A DNA stretch of 64,000 bases from Alkalicoccus chagannorensis DSM 18086 (GTDB taxonomy: Bacteria > Bacillota > Bacilli > Bacillales > Salisediminibacteriaceae). The notes below the pieces were generated by a model, which was not told the DNA's origin, ran no database searches, and saw only the letters and a program-made list of their open reading frames with translations. The stretch is taken from contig NZ_AUCK01000013.1 of the NCBI RefSeq assembly GCF_000429725.1, forward strand, positions 38,785 to 102,784, read 5' to 3'. Below, one piece after another: positions 18,288 to 26,113 of the stretch. Position 1 is the stretch's first letter; each line of letters begins with the position of its first letter. Made by a program: the position numbers and the translations under genes.

Positions 18288-19589
18288 TCAGGACGATCGG
18301 CGCATAAAGCCGGAATAGCGGCGGTCGATGAGCTGACTCTCGATCCGCTTCATCGTATCCAGTGCTACACCCACAACAATGAGAAGTCCCGTACCACCGA
18401 TCTGTACTGCCGGCGGAAGACCCGCAAGCTGTCCAAAGATCAGCGGCAGAATCGCAACCACGGCAAGGAAAAGGGAACCGACAAACGTCAGTCGGTACAA
18501 CAGACGGGTAATGAATGTCTGCGTCGCCTGCCCTGGACGAACTCCTGGAATAAATCCGTTCTGACGCTGGAGGTTCTGCGCCATTTGTTCCGGATTCATC
18601 TGCACGAACGTATAGAAATACGCGAAAGCGATAATGAGGGCAGCGTATACGACCATCCCGATTGGGTTCGTATAATCAAACGTCTGCACGACCCATGTGG
18701 CAATCGGACTGCCTTCCCCGACGAAGTTGGCAACGGTCGGCGGGAAGATAAACAGCGACATGGCGAAGATAACCGGGATAACACCGGCTGCGTTCACCTT
18801 GATCGGCAGGTGGGAAGACTGTCCACCTGTTGCGCGTCCGCCTGCAGCAATCTGTTTCGCATACTGCACGGGAACTTTCCGCTCTGCCTGCTGCACGTAG
18901 ATAACGCCGACAACGACCGCGAGAATCGCAAGAACGATCAAGGCGACAATAACAATGTTCATAAACAGCTGATCTCCTGCATCAGCGATGTAAATGGTAT
19001 ACAGCTGCACAACGCCATTCGGAATACCGGCAGCGATACCGGCAAAGATCAGGATCGAAATCCCGTTCCCGACCCCTTTGGCGGTGATCTGTTCACCGAG
19101 CCAAAGCAGGAAGGCCGTACCACCGGTCAGGACAATGGCAATGATCAAATAAGTGCCGATGGATGGATTCGGCACAAGGCCCGGCATCAGGTTATTAAAC
19201 CCGATCGACATGCCGAGAGCCTGAACGAAAGCAATCAGAATCGTACCGTACCGGGTGACATTGGCCAGCTTCTTCCGACCTGCATCCCCTTCACGAGCCC
19301 ATTCTGAGAACTTCGGCACGACGTCCATCCGAAGCAGCTGCACGATGATGGACGCGGTGATATATGGCATAATCCCTGTCGCGAAGACGGAGAAGCGCTC
19401 CAGCGAGCCACCGCCGAACGTATTCAGAAAACCGAGCGCGGCAAATCCTTCGAAATCTATCGCATCCGCATTCACTCCCGGAGCCGGAAGATGGGATCCG
19501 ATCCGGAAAACGACCAGTATAGAAAGCGTGAACAAGATTTTGTTACGCAGATCCCCGGCCTTAAACATTCCTCTTAATGCATCAAACAT
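18288..19589 (-). CDS. secY: Protein translocase subunit SecY (solitary copy)
   Basis: 433 residues with about ten membrane helices, forming the channel of the Sec translocase. Family signatures include GSHLPAPGVNADAI, the plug/pore region GGGSLERFSVFATGIMPYIT, NGISILIFAGI, MNPEQMAQNLQRQNGFIPG and the cytoplasmic tail VALDTMKRIESQLIDRRY. The canonical secY lies in the ribosomal protein operon between rplO and adk; here it is alone, flanked by repeats. It is thus either a second SecY or a relocated single copy. No SecA2 or accessory Sec partner is visible. The start at 19589 is chosen because AGAGGTG stands 9 bases upstream; an in-frame GTG at 19601 is possible. Confidence 0.93.
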   Translation of the reverse strand: MFDALRGMFKAGDLRNKILFTLSILVVFRIGSHLPAPGVNADAIDFEGFAALGFLNTFGGGSLERFSVFATGIMPYITASIIVQLLRMDVVPKFSEWAREGDAGRKKLANVTRYGTILIAFVQALGMSIGFNNLMPGLVPNPSIGTYLIIAIVLTGGTAFLLWLGEQITAKGVGNGISILIFAGIAAGIPNGVVQLYTIYIADAGDQLFMNIVIVALIVLAILAVVVGVIYVQQAERKVPVQYAKQIAAGGRATGGQSSHLPIKVNAAGVIPVIFAMSLFIFPPTVANFVGEGSPIATWVVQTFDYTNPIGMVVYAALIIAFAYFYTFVQMNPEQMAQNLQRQNGFIPGVRPGQATQTFITRLLYRLTFVGSLFLAVVAILPLIFGQLAGLPPAVQIGGTGLLIVVGVALDTMKRIESQLIDRRYSGFMRRSS

Positions 19590-19894
19590 ACTCCTATACA
19601 CCTCTGTTCATATGAAAAAATCTTGGTGCCGCGCACCTGTGTGCGCGTCATGATGCCGCAGCATCGTGTATTAAAGAAAAAACGGGAAAAACGACTGCTT
19701 TACCAGTCTATCATAATCAATGGACAGGTGCGCATGCAATTTCTCATAGAAAACAAATTTTTTCGTGTTTCCGGCGATGTGCACGCCTGCTATCGATCCG
19801 ATGCGGGCCGTTTCTGCCCCTTTCCGGGCATATAGTGCTTTCAGGCCGGACGGGCTGCCCGCTCCAGAATTTCGTACTTCCTTAAACTACGATG
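19590..19894. other. Gene-free region upstream of secY
   Basis: About 300 bases. GTGCCGCGCACCTGTGTGCGCG at 19625-19646 is a short imperfect inverted repeat. The secY promoter should be here. No gene is seen. Confidence 0.5.
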
Positions 19895-19928
19895 AAAAGC
19901 CTGCCCGGCGTTCCGCTGCGGGCAGGCT
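19895..19928 (-). terminator. Terminator of the DsbA/FrnE-like gene
   Basis: Stem AGCCTGCCCG/CGGGCAGGCT with an 11-nt loop and TTTTC on the minus strand, 14 bases past the stop. Confidence 0.85.
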
Positions 19929-19942
19929 GTGGTTCTCTTCAC

Positions 19943-20545
19943 TTACTCCGCGTCGGCCGCCGCTTCTTCCACGGCCTCTTCCAACACATGCTCCGGCTGG
20001 AGACCGGTAAACCAGCGGTCCCCGATTTGAAACGCGGGCACCGCGCGGATACCATGCGCGGCTGCTTCTTCCAGCGCAGCCTGACGCGCTTCTTGAAACC
20101 TTCGATGTTCCAGCGCCTGGCGGAATTCGTCCGCCGGCAGGCCGATACGGACCGCTTCTTCGGTCAGGACATCGACATGCCCGATATCCTTGCCTTCGAC
20201 GTAAAAGGCTTCGAATATGCGGTGGGCATACTCGTTGTCCAGCCCGTGCTCTTTCGCCGCAAGCAGCCCTTCGTGAGCAAGATGGGTATGAGGCTGTGGA
20301 TCGGTTTCATTCAAATGCATCGTTACTTGAAGCTGGTCGGCCAGCGGGAGAATCGAACCGTTCCAGGCTTTTTGTATATAGTCACTGAAAGGGCTCAGCG
20401 TTTGTGCCGGCCATGGCCGGAGTTCAAACGGCTTCCATTCGATCGTGACATCTTTCCCTTCTACTGCACGAAACAGCGGAACCTCCGCCAAATAGCAGAA
20501 CGGTCAAACAAAATCGCTGTAGATCCGGATGGTGACAGAAGACAT
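19943..20545 (-). CDS. DsbA/FrnE-like thiol oxidoreductase, candidate selenoprotein (in-frame TGA at 20504-20506)
   Basis: Read through its TGA, this frame gives 200 residues of the DsbA family (FrnE / 2-hydroxychromene-2-carboxylate isomerase branch, like YwbO). Codons 1-13 encode MSSVTIRIYSDFV, codon 14 is TGA, then PFCYLAEVPLFRAVEG follows without a break. Cys homologues have DFVCPFC, so the stop sits exactly on the first active-site Cys, giving U-P-F-C. The rest is intact to the normal C-terminus (AHGIRAVPAFQIGDRWFTG, the cis-Pro region, then GLQPEHV). AAAGGAGG with 7-nt spacing fixes the start at 20545, upstream of the TGA. A hairpin with an AGGUU loop lies 16-28 nt after the TGA. It has its own extended -10 and terminator, 61 bases after hom. 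The alternatives are a nonsense mutation or a sequencing error. Gene callers would start at an internal codon and lose the active site. Confidence 0.78.
20476..20488 (-). promoter_or_regulatory. Candidate bacterial SECIS hairpin
   Basis: On the minus strand GCGG-AGGTT-CCGC begins 16 nt after the TGA at 20504-20506. The loop GGU lies at +21 to +23 from the codon; in E. coli fdhF the loop GGU is at +19 to +21, also within AGGU. SelB recognises a small hairpin with a G-U pair of loop bases at this distance. Stem is 4 bp, or 5 if A-T closes. No bulged U of the fdhF kind is evident. Confidence 0.55.
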
Positions 20546-20567
20546 CGAAAAACCTCCTTTTCCGCTC

Positions 20568-20576
20568 ATTATAGCA
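20568..20576 (-). promoter_or_regulatory. Extended -10 promoter of the DsbA/FrnE-like gene
   Basis: Minus strand TGCTATAAT, a perfect extended -10 element, between the hom stop and the start codon. The -35 region is weak. It would give a leader of about 15-20 nt including the ribosome binding site. Confidence 0.45.
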
Positions 20577-20606
20577 GAGAGAAGGCGTGCTGCCAGCCGG
20601 GAGGCC

Positions 20607-21791
20607 TCAACAAGTGGAAACAACTTCCGGAATTCGGCTCCCAAGTACAGCAAAGCAGCTGTCACCGAGCTTTCGAGCCTCGTTTTCCGGCAGATGCACG
20701 AGGACTCCTTCCCGATGTCCCTGCTGATATACCGGGCTCACGGCCGACGGAAGGCCTCTCAGCCCGGAGCCGGTAATAAACCAGTAGGGAAAGGACGAAT
20801 CATCGTCTTCTTCCTGTCTTTCTTCCAGAAACGGCGGCTCCTGTTCCGCAGTATGCGTCCAGAGGTTTATCACGTCTTCCAGCACCGCGCCTGCTGTCGG
20901 GAATTTCCCGGCGCCGGCCCCCTGGAATAACAGCGGCCCGCTGATGGATCCGTGAACAGCCACCCCGTTGTTCACCCCGCTCACACCGCTCAGCGGATGA
21001 TCCGGCAGGACCAAAACAGGGGCCGCAGAAGCAGCCGTGCCTTCGAGCCTGCCGACGTGTTTGATCGTGCCTCCCAGTCCGGCGGCGAGCGCCAGGTCCT
21101 CTGCTGTCACACCGCGGATGCCTGTCGGCGGTTCCTGCCACACCGGGTTCCGGCCGTGGATCCACCAGCTGAGAATCGTCACTTTGTAGTAGACGTCCCA
21201 TCCATCAATGTCTTTCTCGGGGGACGCCTCTGCATAGCCAAGATCCTGCGCTTCCTGCAGCGCTGCGTTAAACGCGAGGTCGTCCTCCTTCATTCTTGTG
21301 AGAATATAGTTGGATGTTCCATTCAGAATTCCCTCGACGCGGGTCAGTTCATTCGTTTTCAGCGCATGACGAATACTGCTCAGCACCGGAATTCCGCCTC
21401 CCACGGCTGCTTCATACAAAAGGGGAGCGCGGTGGACCGCGGAGAGGTAATGAAGCTCCTCTCCGTGAGAAGCGATCAGCTCTTTATTAGCCGTGACGAC
21501 AGAAATGCCGGCTTCCAGCAGCCGTTTCACTACGGGATAGGCCGTTTCGGCATCCGGTACTGCTTCTACAACCGTGTCGAGATCAGAGGCAAAGAGCGCC
21601 TCGACCGACGAGGTGACGAAGGTGGATGATGAAACGTCCCGCTGCCGTGTCTCGTCCTGCACGACGACAACGGGAATCGTATAACTGCCGGCCAGCTGCT
21701 CGATCCTCGTTCTATGGGATTCCGCTGCTTCATACACTCCGGTCCCTACGGTTCCGAATCCAAAAATGCCAAGTCTCTTTTCTTTCGTCAC
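20607..21791 (-). CDS. hom: Homoserine dehydrogenase
   Basis: 394 residues; reduces aspartate semialdehyde to homoserine, the branch point to methionine and threonine. The NAD(P) motif is IFGFGTVGTGVYEA at residue 9. VTANKELIASHG, GGGIPVLSSIRHAL, LNGTSNYILTRM and YAEASPEKDIDGWDVYYK are diagnostic. I see no clear C-terminal ACT domain, so threonine feedback may be absent. Start GTG at 21791 overlaps the acsA-like stop by 4 bases. It is the sixth gene of the block behind the tandem SAM riboswitches, which suggests it feeds methionine rather than threonine. The main hom-thrC-thrB locus, if present, is elsewhere. Confidence 0.92.
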   Translation of the reverse strand: MTKEKRLGIFGFGTVGTGVYEAAESHRTRIEQLAGSYTIPVVVVQDETRQRDVSSSTFVTSSVEALFASDLDTVVEAVPDAETAYPVVKRLLEAGISVVTANKELIASHGEELHYLSAVHRAPLLYEAAVGGGIPVLSSIRHALKTNELTRVEGILNGTSNYILTRMKEDDLAFNAALQEAQDLGYAEASPEKDIDGWDVYYKVTILSWWIHGRNPVWQEPPTGIRGVTAEDLALAAGLGGTIKHVGRLEGTAASAAPVLVLPDHPLSGVSGVNNGVAVHGSISGPLLFQGAGAGKFPTAGAVLEDVINLWTHTAEQEPPFLEERQEEDDDSSFPYWFITGSGLRGLPSAVSPVYQQGHREGVLVHLPENEARKLGDSCFAVLGSRIPEVVSTC

Positions 21792-23461
21792 GTCCGCTGC
21801 TCCTCTCCTGCCTGTTTGTCCACTTCCTGCTGTTTCAGCAGTCTGCGGAGAATTTTCCCGCTGATTTTCGTTTTCGGAAGCTCATCGACTACCTCGATTT
21901 CTTTCGGTGCGGCGTGAGCAGACAGCTCTTCTTTCACGAACTGGCGGATCTCTTTCGCAAGTGCCGGGGAGCTCTCCCATCCGCTGCGCAGGGTGACAAA
22001 TGCTTTGATGATTTCCCCGCGCACCGGATCCGGTTTCCCGATCACGCCGGCTTCTGCCACTGCCGGATGTTCAATCAGCTTGGATTCGACTTCAAAGGGG
22101 CCTACCCGTTCGCCGGCAGTCATGATGAGATCATCATCGCGCCCTTGAAAGAAAACATAGCCGTCTTCGTCTTTCCACGCCGTATCTCCAGAGATGTACC
22201 AGCCATTCTCCGTAAAATAGGACTGGAACTTCTCTTCATTCTTCCAGATGGTTTTCATCAGGCCGGGCCATGGAGCACGAACGGCCAGTTTTCCCGGCTC
22301 TCCGGCCGGCAGCGGTTCATTTTGTTCATCAAGAATCCCGACGTCCACCCCCGGGAAGGCCCGGCCCATCGAACCGGGTTTAATCGGTGCTGACGGAACG
22401 TTGACGATGAGGTGCCCGCCGGTTTCTGTCATCCACCATGTGTCATGGATTCGGATCCCGAATGCCTCTTTCGCCCAGTGGATCACTTCCGGGTTCAGCG
22501 GCTCCCCGACACTGAGGATGTGGCGCAGCCGGCTCAGGTCATATTGATGATGCAGACCGCCTTCGCTCATCAGCATGCGGAACGCGGTAGGGGCACTGTA
22601 CCAGATGGTCACTCCGAAATGTTCCAGCAGCTGATACCAGGCTCCTGCATCAAATCTCCCGCCGTGAATCACAACCGTCGCGCGGTTCAGCCATGGCGCA
22701 AAGACCCCGTACACACTTCCTGTCACCCAGCCGGGATGGGACGTGCACCAGTAGACATCCCCCTCCTTGATATCGAGCACCCAGCGTCCGGAAATATAAT
22801 GGTGCGGCAGTACTTTCTGCGCATGCAGCACCCCTTTCGGCTGACCGGTTGAACCAGAGGTGTAATGGATGAGCATGCCATCATCCTCTTCCATCCATAC
22901 GACCGGCTCCTGCGGAGAAACTTCGGCCGCCTCATCTTCCAGATCCGCCAGCAGCCACGTTTTTTTCAAAGAAGGGATGTCCTGTGCCGGCACACGCTTG
23001 TTCAACGTGTCATCCGTAATCAAATACTGAGCTTCACAGTCCTGCATCCGCTCCCGGACAGCATCCTCCATAAACGCTTCGAACAGCGGACCGGCAATGG
23101 CGCCGGCTTTAATCGCAGCAAGAATACCGAAGTAGCACTCCGGAGATTTCGGGAGGAAAATGAACACCCGGTCCCCCTTCTGCACACCTTCCCGGAGGAG
23201 CACTTCGGCATAGCGGTCGGTAATCTCTTTCACTTCGGCGAACGTGAAGCGCCGCTCCTCAAGGCCATCAGTAAAGAGCAGCGCTTCTTTGCTGCCGTAT
23301 CCTTCCTCGACATGGCGGTCAATGCATTCGTACGCCGCATTCCATTTATTGTTCGGCACCTGGGAGAGGCCTTGTACAGCATCGTCCCAGGTGAATTGTG
23401 CATATGTCTTCTCATAATCGACCAGGTTGGCTTCGGCCGCCGCAGCATCCGGGTACAGCAT
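21788..23461 (-). CDS. acsA: AMP-forming acetyl-CoA synthetase (AcsA-like)
   Basis: 557-residue acyl-adenylating ligase that makes acetyl-CoA (or a short acyl-CoA) from acid, ATP and CoA. Motifs: the P-loop-like YTSGSTGQPKG, substrate region WVTGSVYGVFAPWLNRATVV, DTWWMTETGG, GRDDDLIMTAGERVGP, and the C-terminal catalytic Lys region PKTKISGKILRRLL. It resembles B. subtilis AcsA in length and order. Start ATG at 23461, 3 bases after the ABC ATPase stop. In this block it may supply acetyl-CoA for homoserine O-acetylation; substrate is inferred. Confidence 0.88.
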   Translation of the reverse strand: MLYPDAAAAEANLVDYEKTYAQFTWDDAVQGLSQVPNNKWNAAYECIDRHVEEGYGSKEALLFTDGLEERRFTFAEVKEITDRYAEVLLREGVQKGDRVFIFLPKSPECYFGILAAIKAGAIAGPLFEAFMEDAVRERMQDCEAQYLITDDTLNKRVPAQDIPSLKKTWLLADLEDEAAEVSPQEPVVWMEEDDGMLIHYTSGSTGQPKGVLHAQKVLPHHYISGRWVLDIKEGDVYWCTSHPGWVTGSVYGVFAPWLNRATVVIHGGRFDAGAWYQLLEHFGVTIWYSAPTAFRMLMSEGGLHHQYDLSRLRHILSVGEPLNPEVIHWAKEAFGIRIHDTWWMTETGGHLIVNVPSAPIKPGSMGRAFPGVDVGILDEQNEPLPAGEPGKLAVRAPWPGLMKTIWKNEEKFQSYFTENGWYISGDTAWKDEDGYVFFQGRDDDLIMTAGERVGPFEVESKLIEHPAVAEAGVIGKPDPVRGEIIKAFVTLRSGWESSPALAKEIRQFVKEELSAHAAPKEIEVVDELPKTKISGKILRRLLKQQEVDKQAGEEQRT

Positions 23462-23464
23462 GTG

Positions 23465-24205
23465 CTACGCCTCCTTCTCCGCTTTCGTAATATCGAGACT
23501 TTCCAGTATATATTCTTTTACACGCGCCAGCTCCGGATCGCTTTTTCTGCGCGGCTTCGGCTGCGTCAGCTTCAGGTTATCGTGCAGCACCCCCGGCTGT
23601 CCTTTCAGGATGATGATACGGTCACAGAGGGCGAGTGCCTCATCAATGTCGTGGGTCACCATCACCATCGTCGGCAGATACTGGTTCCAGAGATCGAGCA
23701 CCATGTCCTGCAGCTGCAGCTTTGTAAAAGCGTCGAGGGCACTGAACGGCTCATCCAGGAGCAGCGTGGACGGCTGCGTGACGAGCGCGCGCGCAATCGC
23801 GGTGCGCTGTGCCATCCCGCCGGAAAGCTGCTTCGGATAGTGATCCGCAAAGTCTTTCAGTCCGACGACTTCCAGCAGATCGAGTGCTTTTTTCTTCTGT
23901 TCTTCTTTCGGCCCGTCCAATCCGAACGTCACATTATCAAGAACCGTCAGCCATGGCATGAGCCGGGGCTCCTGGAAAATGATCCCGAGTTCCTTGGAGG
24001 TCCCCCGCTTCTCTTGTCCGTGCAGCCGGATGGTGCCTTCATAGCCCGTGTCCAGACCAGCCACGGCCCGAAGCAGCGTGCTTTTTCCACAGCCGCTCGT
24101 CCCGAGCAGACCGACGATTTCGCCTTCTTCTACATAAAATGACACGTTCTCCACGGCTGTCGTCCCCTCGAACCGACGGCTGACTGCTTCTACTTGAATA
24201 CTCAA
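23465..24205 (-). CDS. ABC transporter ATP-binding protein, nitrate/sulfonate/taurine type
   Basis: 246 residues. Walker A GTSGCGKSTLLRAVAG, signature LSGGMAQRTAIARAL, Walker B LLLDEPFSALD and switch His in VMVTHDIDEAL. Sequence type is SsuB/TauB. It forms a transporter with the two genes upstream (permease and lipoprotein). The SAM-riboswitch context points to a sulfur compound or methionine precursor. The closest named subfamily cannot be settled by eye. Confidence 0.9.
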   Translation of the reverse strand: MSIQVEAVSRRFEGTTAVENVSFYVEEGEIVGLLGTSGCGKSTLLRAVAGLDTGYEGTIRLHGQEKRGTSKELGIIFQEPRLMPWLTVLDNVTFGLDGPKEEQKKKALDLLEVVGLKDFADHYPKQLSGGMAQRTAIARALVTQPSTLLLDEPFSALDAFTKLQLQDMVLDLWNQYLPTMVMVTHDIDEALALCDRIIILKGQPGVLHDNLKLTQPKPRRKSDPELARVKEYILESLDITKAEKEA

Positions 24206-24219
24206 TGCCGGGACCTCCT

Positions 24220-25074
24220 TTACGTTTTCACGTTATCCTGCCAGTGCAGGACGCGTGTCTGGATTTTTTTCAGGACATAATCGGTCGTTTTTCCGAGAAA
24301 CGCGAACAAGACGATGCTTGCCAGAATCACGGCGGGAGCCGACGTATTCTGACCGAGCACGAGCAGGTAGCCGAGGCCCTCGCTCGCACCGAGCAGTTCC
24401 GCTGCAACGACAAACATCCAGCCGAGGCCGAGACCGCTTCGAAGGCCCGTCAGAAAGGATGGCATCGAGGCAGGCAGAATAATGCGGCGGATGATCTGCA
24501 GCTGGGAGAGGCCGTACGCTCGTCCGACTTCGACGAGCTTTCTGTCCACCGATTGAATACCGCCGACGACATTCAAATACACGGGGAAGAACACGCCGAG
24601 GGCGATGAGCGTCACTTTGGACGGTTCACCGATGCCGAACCAGAGGATAAAGAGCGGTACCCAGGCCAGAGACGGAATCGCCCGGATCGCCTGGACCGTT
24701 GGATCGAAAAGCACTTCTGCCTTCTTGGAGACCGCTACCAGCGCGCCGAGTGCAGCTGCTGCAGCTGTGCCCCAGAAAAAGCCCCAGAGAATCCGGTACA
24801 TCGTGATTCCCATGTGCGTCCAGAGGGAGCCGTCCTGCGCCATTCCCCAGATGGTGCCCACGACGGCAGAGGGTGCCGGCAGCTGGTTGCCTGCTACAAG
24901 ACCGAACCGTGTCGCTCCTTCCCACAACGCGAGAATCAGGAGCGGAACAATCAGGGCGAGACCAGCCGTCTTCAAAAAGGACGGCATGCCCCGGCGTGCC
25001 TCTGACTGATTCTGTTCCCGCTCGGATGAGAATACGGATTTTTTCTCTACATGCTGTCCTTGTGTGACGGCCAT
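24220..25074 (-). CDS. ABC transporter permease, nitrate/sulfonate/taurine type
   Basis: 284 residues with about six hydrophobic helices and the EAA-loop motif VGRAYGLSQLQIIRRIILPA, characteristic of SsuC/TauC permeases. An extended cytoplasmic N-terminus of about 35 residues is charged. It lies 14 bases upstream of the ATPase gene and 16 downstream of the lipoprotein gene. Confidence 0.9.
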   Translation of the reverse strand: MAVTQGQHVEKKSVFSSEREQNQSEARRGMPSFLKTAGLALIVPLLILALWEGATRFGLVAGNQLPAPSAVVGTIWGMAQDGSLWTHMGITMYRILWGFFWGTAAAAALGALVAVSKKAEVLFDPTVQAIRAIPSLAWVPLFILWFGIGEPSKVTLIALGVFFPVYLNVVGGIQSVDRKLVEVGRAYGLSQLQIIRRIILPASMPSFLTGLRSGLGLGWMFVVAAELLGASEGLGYLLVLGQNTSAPAVILASIVLFAFLGKTTDYVLKKIQTRVLHWQDNVKT

Positions 25075-25090
25075 GTCTCAACGCCTCCTT

Positions 25091-26080
25091 TTATTGTTCA
25101 ATCACATTCTCTGCATAACTTGGATCAATCAGTTCTTCCAGCAGGGCTTCTACATCATCGTCTTCTTCCATGTTGCCGGAAGACTGGAGTACTTCCCCTG
25201 CAGCAGCAAGGCTCTCTTCATGCTCTGTGCCTGGAAGGGGCTGATCGAAATTGTTCCGCTCCAGCTGCAGCTCTGCCGTTTCTTCGTCAATACCAGCTTC
25301 GGCTACGAGAATATCCACGACGTCATCCGGGTTATCGAGCGTCCACTCTCTTGCCAGCTCATACGCTTCAATCACCTTTTCCACAGCTTCGGGATGTTCT
25401 TCTGCAAAATCCTCCCGGACGTTCAGGAAGCCGTACGTATTAAAGTCTTCATTGCGGTAAAACAATTCTGCGTCGTTCTCGAGTTCCTGTCTGGCCATGT
25501 GCGGGTCGAGGCCGGCCCAGGCGTCGACTTCTCCGTTCGCCAGCAGGTTGGCGCCGTCATTGTGCTGGACGGGAACAATCTCGACATCGTCTTCAGAAAG
25601 GCCTGCTTCGTCGAGGGCACGTACAAGGAAAATGTATGGGTCTGTGCCGAGTGTGGCAGCGACTTGTTTTCCTTCCAGATCCTCAACAGAAGCAACGTCA
25701 CTCTCCGGTCCGGTCACGAGCGCGGTCCATTCCGGCTGGGAGTAGATGTAGACGTTTTTGATCGGCGAATCATTCCCTTTTGCCATCAAGGCAGCAGCGC
25801 CTGCCGTAGAGCCGAAGTCGACGCTGCCTCCGGAGAGGAATTCCAGCGCGTTGTTGCTTCCCTGACTGAGCACGTAATCGAATTCGACATCCTCATCTTC
25901 AAATACTTCATCGAGAAATCCCTGTTCCTTCAACACGAGGCTCGTCGGCGAATAGTAGGCATAGTCTACGGTAATCGTTTCTGGCGAAGAAGCGTCCGCG
26001 CCGGAGCCGGAATCATTCCCATCTCCGCAGCCTGCGAGTACGGCAGCGCCGGCAGTCAAGGTCAGTAGATAGTTTCTCAT
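25091..26080 (-). CDS. ABC transporter substrate-binding lipoprotein, sulfonate/taurine type
   Basis: 329 residues. A short lipoprotein signal ends AVLAGC (Cys18). The body is an SsuA/TauA/NMT1-type periplasmic-binding fold: SPTSLVLKEQGFLDEVFED, NNALEFLSGGSVDFGSTAG, GKQVAATLGTDPYIFLVRAL, NGEVDAWAGLDPHMARQE. It should bind a small organosulfur or sulfonate ligand outside the membrane. It lies 33 bases after metY in the riboswitch-controlled block, which is the best clue to its substrate class. Confidence 0.9.
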   Translation of the reverse strand: MRNYLLTLTAGAAVLAGCGDGNDSGSGADASSPETITVDYAYYSPTSLVLKEQGFLDEVFEDEDVEFDYVLSQGSNNALEFLSGGSVDFGSTAGAAALMAKGNDSPIKNVYIYSQPEWTALVTGPESDVASVEDLEGKQVAATLGTDPYIFLVRALDEAGLSEDDVEIVPVQHNDGANLLANGEVDAWAGLDPHMARQELENDAELFYRNEDFNTYGFLNVREDFAEEHPEAVEKVIEAYELAREWTLDNPDDVVDILVAEAGIDEETAELQLERNNFDQPLPGTEHEESLAAAGEVLQSSGNMEEDDDVEALLEELIDPSYAENVIEQ

Positions 26081-26113
26081 GTCATCATCACTCCATGTAT
26101 GGTTTGGTTATAT

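Noticed and set aside
19943..20491. Shortened DsbA-like gene starting at MAEVPLF, or a plain pseudogene
   Set aside because: This start lacks a ribosome site and removes the active site, while the upstream ATG has a perfect one. A pseudogene reading cannot be excluded, but the position of the TGA and the hairpin favour recoding.
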